Positions 35,501-47,500 of a stretch of DNA of 54,745 nt are shown here, one piece after another. Every line of letters starts with the position of its first letter. The stretch's first letter is position 1. A program made the position numbers and the translations under genes. The DNA is taken from NCBI GenBank assembly GCA_903911085.1, contig CAIWCC010000106.1, positions 1 to 54,745 of the forward strand, written 5' to 3'. The DNA is from an uncultured Bacteroidales bacterium (GTDB lineage: Bacteria > Bacteroidota > Bacteroidia > Bacteroidales > Paludibacteraceae). Below the pieces are notes generated by a model. That model worked only from the letters and a program-made list of their open reading frames with translations. It was not told the origin of the DNA and made no database searches.

Positions 35501-38500
35501 CTGCTGTTCCTTCACCCAAATTCCCTATTCCATAAACTGACTGAGAACTACCCGAAGCAATGGAACTTGCATATAAACTGTTTGTTGTTTCTGGATCCTT
35601 ACTGCCTATCGTATTCTTAGTGATTGTTACCTTTCCAGTCGAAGTTGATGTATATATACCATAAAGAGAATGGGGTAAGGTTTCAGAACCTATTGTTGTT
35701 ATAGAGCCAATCTGATTGTTGTCTACTGTAACTATTCCCGAACTTACGTTATATATTCCCATGGAACTTGCAGAACTACCTGAGCTTGTACTTGTGATAG
35801 ATCCTTTTCCACTGGCAGAACCAATTGTATTACCTGTAACATTTACATCTCCTCCAACAACATGAATCCCTTTAAATGCGGTGTTAGATTTGGTTATGCA
35901 AATGATGTTTCCAATTGTGTTATTTTGAATGGATGAAGCTGTAGTGCTTCCGGCATTTATTGATATGCCGACAAATGAATGAGAAAATGTGCTGCTTATA
36001 ATAAATGAGCCAGTGTGGTCAGCCGAACTGCCCCCGATAAAATTATCTTTGATAAGATAATTATTCCCGCCATCAATTTGTATCCCTTTATAATTATATG
36101 AATTTTCCGGGGAAAGTGATTCAGTTAAATAAATAACATTTCCTTCAATTGTAAAGTCCGATGAATTAGCGGTATTTATTGCATACGAAGAGCTGGAAGA
36201 TCTGAAACAATCAAAGATATTATTATGGCTGATTATATTTTCACTGTTTTCCTTACCGCTTGTACCTACTGAGGTTATACCACAATATGTACTGCCAAAT
36301 GATGTGCCGGAAATATCATTAAAGGCAATGGTGTTGTTATCATTCCCTGTCCCTGTAAGTGCTGTAGCTGTACCTATTAATACTACTCCTGCTGATGCAT
36401 TGGTTGAGGAACCTTTAATTGTACAATATTTCACTGTATTGCCCGTAGCATCATTGATTAGGCGTATAGTGGAAGTCTCCGGTTGGTTAGAAGTACTATT
36501 GTTTACAATCACTAATCCTTTTCCTGCATCCAGGCCATCAATACTGCCGTTTAGGGTAACATTATCCGCTCCATACAAATCGATAAGAGGAGCTGCTATA
36601 TTTCCGCTTATACTAAGTCCTGTTTCCGTAGGGTAAATGTTTACCGAAGTATAATTGGAGGTGCTGTTGTAACCGCTTTGATAAAGTTTGGCGATAGCAG
36701 TCTCAACAGTGTTGCTTTTTACTTTTATTGTAATTGCACCCTGATGGCTGCCTAAATTTATTGCAGCGAATGCTTCATTTAAAGTACTATAATAGGTTGG
36801 ATTCATAATACTCGCTGTGGCGGTTACTTCAATTTTACCTGTAACGAAAGGAAAGCCATCGTTATTGGTAGCATCCATTCCCCAGTAATCATTTGTCCCA
36901 TTTGTAATTTCAGAGATGAAATCCCATCCGGCATTGGTAAACGTGGACTGCGTTTTCATTTCAGCTGTAGTTTTGGCTGTGGCACCGGTTGCTGTTGTTT
37001 GATTTGAAAGGTCAACATCCCAAAAATTATTGAGGTAGCTGCCGCTAGAGCTAATTCCAACAAAACCTTTATTTGTGAAGCTTGTGCCTTTAATACTGCT
37101 TGTGGAGTAACAGTTTTGTAATATACTGGCACTATTATTGTCAAAACCAACAAATCCGCCTATATATTCTGACGTTCCCGATAGCCGTGTTACATCTCCC
37201 CTGCAAAAGCAATTGCTCACCGGAAATTTAGAATCATTGTAACCAATAAATCCACCGGTGTTAGTTATTCCACTCACCATGCTGGTACTGTATGAGTTAT
37301 TCACATAACTATCATAATTATAGCCAATCAATCCTCCAATTCCACCACTTAAATAACTACTCACTCCATTCCCACTTACATTTCCAGTACTGTAGCAATA
37401 ATTTACTTTTGCAACATAGCTACGCCCAAGCAACCCACCAACTGAACTCTCTCCGTTTACATCGCAAGAGCTGTGGCAGTAATTCAATGAAAGAATACCA
37501 TAACTTCCAGTGAAGGATTCCCCTACGAGTCCTCCTACGTAATTATTTCCAGTTACACGGCCGCTACTATAACTATATTCTACCTGTCCCCAACTGTACC
37601 CGACTAATCCACCTACATAATCTTTCCCAGTAATTAAAACATTGGTTACCGCAAGATTTTTAAGATTACCATGCACATAACCAAATAGTCCAATATAATT
37701 TGTTGAAGGACGGTTGATATATAACCCATCAATAGTATGGCATAGCCCATTGTAATTACCTGTGAAATTGGTGGAAGCGTTCCCGATGGGTGTCCATCCC
37801 GCGCCGCCATCCCAACCAGATGAAGCGGATGCGTCAATGTTGGCTGTTTGAATGTAAGATGAACTCCACTTTGTTGGGTTTTGACTTAACCAGTATAGAT
37901 TATTTAATGTGGCAATCTGGTATGGATTAGCCGTTGTACCGTCACCTAAAGCAGGTGCGATTTGATCTATTGCATTTGTGGTAAAAGACACTTGCGTACC
38001 ATAATTTGTTCCGGCAGCATTGGTAGCATACGCTTTTACGTAATAGGTGGTATTTGCCACAAGTCCAGTCATTGAGCTCGTAAATGCTCCGGTTAAAGCA
38101 ATTGCACCCTGTGATGTTTTGGTGGTTAATTCCACAGTCGGATTTGTCGATGTACTCCAAACTACTCCGTATTGCGTTGGATTAGGGACACCCAAACTGG
38201 TGATATTTCCATTACCTGTAGCTGTTGTAGTTGCAATGCTGCTTACAGCCTGAGTGGTTACAGTTGGATCCAATGGTAATGTTGTAAAGGTTTGATCTTC
38301 TCCAGTAGTTGTACCATCCGCACTTACACATTCAACACGATAATGATAGGTTGTATTTAACTGTAAACCTGTAACTTCGGCGGTAACATCTGTGTTTGTT
38401 GCACCAGTAACAGTTGCTGGAGTGGTAGATATAGTTGAGCCATAAGTATTTGTCAATCCATATTTAATAGCAATTGTTGTACTTACAGTATTCGCATTGA

Positions 38501-41500
38501 TGGTAGCATTGAACGTTGCTGAAGTAGGTCTACTTGTCGCTGCTATAGATATTATACTCGGCACTTCAGTTACGTTATTAATCGTAATAGTAAATGTTTT
38601 TTCATACCATAAATTACCTTGGTCGGTAGTGCGAACACGTACCTTATAACTGTTTTTTGTTTCAAAGTCTGGACTGTTTGTAATTTGTAAATTACTTCCA
38701 CTAATATTGAACGATGTGTTGTCGGTACTTCCATCTCCTGCTACTAATGTGTATGTAAAGGTATTAGTTGCATCAGGGTCGGTGGAGCTCAATGCTCCCA
38801 CAACTGAATTGGCTACCACGTTTTCATCTATTGCACTTGCTGACAAAGCAATATCCGTAGGGGTTTCATTTACATTATTAATTGTAATGGTAAACGCCTT
38901 TTCGGTATATAATAATCCACCTTGGTCGGTAGTGCGAATACGTACTTTATAACTGTTTTTTGTTTCAAAGTCTGGACTGTTTGTAATTTGTAAATTACTT
39001 CCACTAATATTGAACGATGTGTTGTCGGTACTTCCATCTCCTGTTACCAATGTATAAGTAAAGGTATTAGTTGCATCAGGGTCGGTGGAGCTCAATGCTC
39101 CCACAACTGAATTGGCTACCACGTTTTCGGAGATGGCACTTGCTGACAGAGCAATATCTGTTGGTGATTCATTTACATTGTTGATAGTAATAGTAAATAC
39201 CTTTTCAAAAGATAAACCTCCTTGATCGATCGTTTTAACCCGTATAGAATAACTGTTTTTTACTTCGTAATTTGGACTATTGGTTATCTGTAAGTTGCCA
39301 CCACTGATATTGAAAGCTCCATTGTCAGTACTTCCATCTCCTGTTACCAATGAATAAGTAAAGGTATTAGTTGCATCAGGGTCGGTCGAACTCAATGCTC
39401 CAACGGTTGAATTGGCTGCCATGTTTTCGTTGATGGCTGTAGCAGACAAAGCTATTGCTGTTGGTGCTGCATTAGGGATTACGGCTTCAGAGGCATCCGA
39501 AGCGCTACTTGTACCTGCTGCATTAGTAGCAGTTACGGTAAAAGTATAAGCAGTTCCATTGGTCAAGCCAGTAACAATTATCGGACTGGTGGTCCCAGTT
39601 CCTGTTTTTGCTCCAGGACTAGAAGTTACAGTATAACAGGTGATGGCACTTCCGCCATTGCTTAATGGTGCTGTAAAGCTTATTGTTGCCTGTGTGTTAC
39701 CCACTATTGCCGAAACGTCAATAGGTACTCCTGAGATGGTAATGGTTGTAAAACTCACTTCTTCTCCATAATTTGTCCCTGCACTATTGGTGGCATACGC
39801 TTTTACATAGTACGTGGTATTGGCTGCAAGCCCTGTTATTGAGCTCATAAATGCTCCAGTCGAAGCAATTGCACCCTGTGATGTTTTGGTGGTTAATTCC
39901 ACAGTCGGATTTGTCGATGTACTCCAAACTACTCCGTATTGTGTTGGATTAGGAACACCTAAGTTGGTAATATTTCCATTTCCGGTTGCTGTTGAAGTTG
40001 CAATACTGCTTACTGCCTGTGTAGTTACCGTTGGAGCAATTGGAGAAGTAGTAAAACTAACTTGCGTACCATAATTTGTTCCGGCAGCATTGGTAGCATA
40101 CGCTTTTACGTAATAGGTGGTATTTGCCACAAGTCCTGTCATAGAGCTGGTAAATGCTCCGGTTAAAGCGATTGCACCCTGTGATGTTTTGGTGGTTAAT
40201 ATCACAGTCGGATTTGTCGATGTACTCCAAACTACTCCGTATTGCGTTGGATTAGGAACACCCAAACTGGTGATATTCCCATTACCAGTAGCCGTAACTG
40301 TACTTATGTCGGATACTGATTGCGTAGTTACAACGGAAAGTTCATTTTCCATACCTCCATCGGTAATTTTCCAACCATTTGTTCCGGTTAGTACTAACTT
40401 TGCATCTGCCGGGTTTCCGTAATTGTATTTACTTGTTCCTCCATTGAAGATAACGTTAGGCTTTAGTGTTAATGCCGCCCAACTAGTCAGAAGGCTGTTA
40501 TAATTCGCAGTAGAAAGTTTAAGCCCAGCAAACATATCGCTCATGTCAGTCACATTCTCCACCCTCCATGCACCCAGGTTCTGATTGAAACTTGTTGCCG
40601 AGGAGAACATGCTACCCATTTTAGTTACTTTACTTACATCCCAATTTCCAATATTTTGATCAAAGTGAGAAGCCATGTGGAACATGTTTCTCATATCAGT
40701 TACATTGCTTGTATTCCATGCTCCTGTGCCAGGTTTAAAACTGATGTCCTGATTAAATTTTGAATTACCGTCAAACATGTAATACATCATTTTAACACTG
40801 CTAACAATCCAGTTGCTGATATTATTATTGAATGAAGTATATGAAAACATACAACCCATGTCTGTTACTTTACTTACATCCCAATTTCCAATATTTTGAT
40901 CAAAGTTAGAAGCGGATGAGAACATGTAATTCATATCTGTTACTTTACTTACAATCCAATTTCCAATATTTTGATCAAAGTTAGTAGCTTGTCGGAACAT
41001 GGAATTCATAGTTGTTACATTACTTACATCCCACTTCCCAATATATTGATTAAAGTTACTAGCGTAGAAGAACATATAACTCATATCTGTTACTTTAGTT
41101 ACAATCCAATCTCCAATACTTTGATTAAAGTTAGTAGCATTTCGGAACAAATAACTCATATTTGTTACTTTACTTACATCCCAGCTACTGATATCCTGAT
41201 TAAAGGAAGATGCCTGGTAAAACATATTTGATAAATCTGTGATGCCGGAAGGTAACGAAGCAGGAACAGATGTGAGATTTATTGCGCCACTGAATGCTCC
41301 CGATAGGTTGGTAATACCTAAACTGCCAAAACTGCTTACTGATACCAATTTATTGATATTGGTGCCAGTGGAAGAGCCAAATCCATATTGCGTGAGGCTT
41401 CCTGTGATTGTTACTTTATAAATACCGCCCGTGACATAAGAATGATCCTTATTACCATTGGTATTCAATTCCTCCGGTTTTGTTCCATCACCCCAATCTA

Positions 41501-44500
41501 CAACTACATTTACCGTACCTCTCAAGGGCAAAGTTACTGTGGTGCCTGTACCTTTGTCGGTATTAAAGGTTAGAATCATGGCGTCGAGGGTTGTAAATGT
41601 CATATCTTCTCCTAATGTAGTACCAGCACTATTTACACCTACCAATCGATAATGATAAGTTGTATTTGCTGTTAATTCAGTAAGGACACAACTAACTGCT
41701 GTATTTGAAGTTTCAGTAACAGTACTTGGACTAGCAGACACACTTTTTCCATATTTATTATCCAATCCATATTCAAAAGTTACCGTTGTGCTTATATTGT
41801 TCGCATTTATTATACCGCTAAGTGTTGCTCCAGTTGCACTTATATTCGTAACTGTACTATTGGTTGTTGCTATTGGTGCTTCAGCTACATCGTTTATAGT
41901 AATGGTAAACTCCTTTTCAAAAGTCAAATCACCTTGGTCGGTAGTGCGAATACGTACTTTATAACTGTTTTTTGTTTCAAAGTCTGGACTGTATGTAATT
42001 TGTAAATTACTTCCACTAATATTGAACGATGTGTTGTCGGTACTTCCATCTCCTGCTACTAATGTGTATGTAAAGGTATTAGTTGCATCAGGGTCGGTCG
42101 AACTCAATGTTCCAACTGCTGAATTGGCTGCCTCGTTTTCGTTGATGGCACTTGCCGACAAAGCGATATCTGTAGGGATTTCGTTTACATTGCTGATGGT
42201 AATGGTAAACGCCTTTTCGGTGTATAAGAATCCTCCTTGGTCGGTAGTGCGAACACGTACCGAATAACTACTTTTTGCCTCAAAGTCAGGACTGTTGGTA
42301 ATTTGTAAATTACTTCCGCTAATATTAAAGGATGCGTTGTCGGTATCGCCTGCGCCTGCTACCAATGTGTAGGTGAAAGTATTACCAGCGTCTGTATCGG
42401 TCGAACTCAATGTTCCAACTGCTGAATTAGATGCTACGTTTTCGTTGATGGCTGTGGCTGACAAGGCTATATCCGTAGGTGCTACGTTTCGAATGCCCGT
42501 AAACTCATCTGCTCCTATATCGGGTGTGCTTTCATTTCGGTTATTGCCATCAAAGTCATCGGTAAAGTCAGTTATTGGCGTACCACCACTTTCTATTTGT
42601 GTGCCTGGTGTGGTATTAATATGCAAATATGTAGCATCGGCTCCAGTAGTACTTACCCAAGTTGGATTTTCGGTAACGGATGCTGCATCGCGGGTTATCA
42701 TGGCTTCTTTGTAACTTGTCAGTGTTTGATAGCTGTTAGTACCATCGTACATAATAAGATTACTTTCACTTGGTGTACCTGCATATAACAAGTTATTGTT
42801 AGACGAAGCATCATAGCTAGTTAACGTTGTGTACGACCGTTGATAAGCCACAGTTTTGCCCGTACCATTGGCAGTAGAAGTATTTACCAGAATATTGTTT
42901 CGCAAATTAACCGCAGGCGTAGTCGAAGCCCAGATGGCAGCTGTCCCGAAGTTTGTTCCTGTGCTCGTAGCATTCAGGTTTACCGTATTGTAATAGGCGT
43001 TTACCGTAGTGCCTCCATTTATATATATACCTGCTATCGAAGGTGCTGGAGCTGTTAGAGTTCCTGCTGGAGCTTTCAAATCCGCTATCAGATTATTGTA
43101 AACACCCACGGTTGGTCCATTATTGATATATACACCAAAAACTTTACTGGCAGCTAATGTGGCATTTAAATCGTAAATTTTGTTTTTGGTGATAGTTGGT
43201 GAACCCTCCGATTGATAGATTCCATACACCAAAGCAGCAGCTGAATTGGTATAAATGCTATTGCCCGAAATTGTTTTACTATCGCCCGAATTACCCGCTG
43301 CATATACACCATACATATTATATGTATTTGTTCCATTGGTTTTAGTATTTCCATATATTTCATTATTATTTACAATTAGAGGATTTCCAGAGTTAGTTCG
43401 TAAACCATAAAAGTACACACTACCTATAAGAGTATTGTTTCGTATTTTATTGGAACTTATATTAACAGAAGGTGAATTTGAATTTTGTTCTTTAAAAATT
43501 CCATAGAAAGTACCTGTTGAATTGCAAGTATACTTATTCCCCGATATTGTATTTCCGGTTATAGTAGTGGTGTTTCCGGTTGATGATGTAGAATCATAAA
43601 TACCATAAAAAGTACCATTTCTTGCTGCAAAATCACAATTTTGTATGGTGTTATTTGTTATATCTATTTTATTTCCAGACCCAACAACAGAAATACCATA
43701 TAAATTAATATTGTTCCATGTAACAGAAGTAATAGAAATAGTGTTGGCATTGATTTTTATATCTCCACTAGTGTTAGTAACATATATAACATTTACATTT
43801 GCACCTTGCCCTTGAGCTGTAATTGAATTATTCTCTATTTTAGGGGCTGTTTGATTATTTATTTGAATTCCATTGGGGCTAGACAAAATGGTATTGCCAG
43901 TGGTAGTACCTATCTCCAAGCCAGAATCGTAATAGGTAGGATTAGAACAGCCATTAATATAAATTGGAATGTTACAATTTGAAATTGTGCATCCTTTTAT
44001 TTTTATATTGGCATTGGTACCTGTTGCCGAAGATATAGTTAATGCTGTAGTTGATATTGCAGTATGATTTCCGCCATAAATGCCATAAGAATAGGTTTTG
44101 CTTAAGCTAATAACACAATTGCTGATAGAGATATTCTGTGTACCATCCGTGGCATTTAGTTTTAATATGGCATATCCCCACTCCATTAGTTGGGTACTGG
44201 AAGTATTAGTTGCATTTTCCTGCAAGTCTATTCCATCTATGGTTACATAATCCGTTCCCAGTATTTTCCAGATACCATCGGTACTAGAAGATATTTCAGG
44301 TGTAAATGCAGTAATCAATGGATTAGCACCTGTACCCGATTTTTGAAAAGTAATGGTTTTGGTAGCCGTAGTAAGCGCATTGAGGGTTTCATTGCCCAGT
44401 AAGTATCCATCCACAGGTGCGGTTTCGGTAGTGCCGGCAGCCATATTGATAATAACTGGTCCGGTCATGGTGGTAATACTATTTATTGCGGCTATGGCGT

Positions 44501-47500
44501 TTGCTAATGAACTGTATGAACTTGCCAATGACACTCCTTCTATTTTTGCGTTGCTTGGATTGGTTATAGTTATCACTGGAATTAAAGGAGTTATACTATT
44601 TGAAGCATCAGATGCACTTCCGATTCCAATCTCATTTGTTGCAGTTACCGTAAAAGTATAAGCAGTTCCATTGGTTAAACCTGTAACCGTAATAGGACTT
44701 GCTGAACCAGTAGCAGTAATTCCTCCAGTGCTGGAAGTTACCTTATAGCTGGTAATGGCACTACCATTGCTTGCAGGTGCTGTAAAACTAACAGTTGCGC
44801 TCGCATCCCCTTCGGTTGCCGTAACAGATGTTGGTTTACTTGGTACTGCTTGAATGTTTGGCAAAAAATCATTCCACTTATCTGCAGTTGTATAGCTTGT
44901 GTAAGAATCTGCAGGCACAATTAGTTTACAGGTGGTTTTATTCACGCTTAAAAACACATTGTCAGAGGTAGATAAATCGACAGGCGTAGTAGGATAAGCG
45001 TTGATAGAACTAAGACTGGTGCAACTTTGAAAAGCATTTTGACCAATAGAAGTAACTAAAGTAGGTATTGAAATTGAAGTAATACTGCTACACCACGCAA
45101 ATGCATATTCACCTATTAGTGTTAATGAAGAGTTGTTTTCAAATACAATGGAACTTAATTTGTTACACTTATAAAATGCACTATTTCGAATCTCTTCAAC
45201 AGATGATGGTATTGTTAAAGTTCCAGTCAAACTATTACATTCATAAAAAGCATTTACATCAATTATTTTCAACGCAGAGCCAGATTCAAAAGTAAGAGAT
45301 TGCAGATTGGAGCAATTGGCAAAACCATCAAATCCAATGCTAGTTACAGAGGCTGGAATATTTAAATTTCCAATCAAACCCGTGTTGTTCATAAACGCAT
45401 GATAACCAATTGTTTTGAGGCTCGATGTAGATTCAAAGCTAATACCTGTCAAGCTTATACATTCGTAAAATGAATTAACCCCAATAGAAATTATAGACTT
45501 TGGAATAGTTAAAGTTCCAGTGAAACCACTACAAGCATTATAAGCCTCATCTCCTATTTTAGTGATTGACGAAGGTATTACTAATGTTCCAGTAAAACCT
45601 GTGCAGAATGCAAATGCCCCTTTTCCTATAGAAGTTGTAGAAGTTGGAAAAGTAAACGAATTCAATGAGGTTTTACCTGTATTGGTGTCAGGATTATAAA
45701 ATGCATATTGCGGTATTTCATTGGCTGGATAAACAGTACTGCTTGCTCCCGCAGCAGTTCCATCAGTTCCAGTATATTCAATAATCGCCGTCGCACTAAT
45801 ATCCAATACAGCCAACAATGGCATATCATCGCGCATAGTTTTAAAATCACGTGCATCAATGGTACCTGTAATTATGAGGTTAGTGAGGTTTGCTTTTTGG
45901 GTAGTGGTAAGTAACGACCCAAGCCCACCTGCAGTTAAGGCAATAGTAGGTGTGTATGTAAATTCGTTTGTGCTGTTAGTAGTTCCACCAGCCGTTGTAA
46001 CAGTAACATTCACTTTTCCATTAATACCTGCTGGGGAAACAGCTGTTATTTCCGTGTCAGAATTTACTGTATAGTTTGTTACATTGGTAGTACCAAACTT
46101 AATAGTAGCCGCGGTTAGGTTTGTTCCTGTGATAACAACCGATGTTCCACCGGTTATAGGGCCGCTTGTTGCCGAAATGCTTGTAATGGTTGGAGGAAAA
46201 GGATTCACTGTGAGTTGCGAAAAAACGGGAGTACTCCATCCACAACAGGCGTGTCTTTCTCTGTATCGGATATTGTAATTGCCAACTGTGGCAAATGCAG
46301 GTGTTGTAAATGAACTGGCTGTTTTGCTAAACAATACATCGGTTGGGGATGAAGCATACACCAACCATTCATATTCTAATATAGAGCCGGCATCATAACT
46401 ATTTGTTACGCTCAAATCAATTGTTGCGCCAACAAGTATTACCGAAGCACTTTTTACTATTACCGGCAATGTACGTGCATCACTAGCAACGTTTAAATAG
46501 TTTTTATACAGCCCACCATTTACCGTAAGGTCTTTGACACCCGCAGTGCTTGCCGTAATTCGTATAGCAGTACTTGAAAGTGTATATGAGGATGTTGATG
46601 CATTCAAGTCATTCACCAATGTTACTCCTGTAGGAAGCACCCAATTGCCCGAAGCTACCGAAGCTGCTGTCAATTCTGTTTCGGAGTTGATACATGATTT
46701 CCCAGGAATGTAATTATCAGCATTTCCCCTTGTATAATTTATAGTTAATGTTGTTGGATTAGGTATTGATGCCGTGGGAGATGTACTACCTACACCAGAA
46801 GTATATACCTGAGCAGAAATACCAGCAGATCCGTCGCCACCTTTTCCTCCAGCACCACCAGCACTACCATTACCACCTGCTCCACCATAATTAATCTGAC
46901 CACCACCTTGATACGTGTTGGAAGAGTTTCCTGAACCACCTGCGCCTCCTGCACCACCTGCGCCACCAATACCTGCCGCTCCAGCAGTTCCTGACAGAAT
47001 TGTGTTCCCTGTTAAATCGCCATTGCTGCTATAAACATAAATGCCAAAAGTACTTCCACCACCTTGACCTCCAATACCACCTGACCCGCTGCCGCCGCCA
47101 CCGCCGCCACCAGATCCGCCGTTGCCAGATGCAGTATTACCCGCACATTGATTTCGACCACCACCACCGCCGCCGCCGCCACCAGACCCTGCTCCTCCAG
47201 CAATTCCGTTGGTGCCATTGCCAGGTACAAAAAATGTGCTGGATAATGCAGTTCCAATTGAACCATCACTTCCTGTAGCACCATTTGAATAACAAGTACC
47301 ACCAGCAGCACCACTATTAAGAGTATAGCTGTTGTTACTTACAGAACCTGCACCTCCGCTAGCACATGATGTACTCTCCCCAGGGTAACCAGCATAAGAA
47401 TTAATGTTTTCATAATCATTCGCACCACTTCCACCACCTCCTCCGTAACCTCCTGATACACCACCGTTAGCTCCAGCATTACCACCAGCTCCACCTACTC

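Noticed and set aside
37975-42490. CRISPR or integrated tandem element from the regularly spaced near-identical blocks
   Set aside because: The blocks are in-frame FN3-like and cadherin-like modules of one protein.
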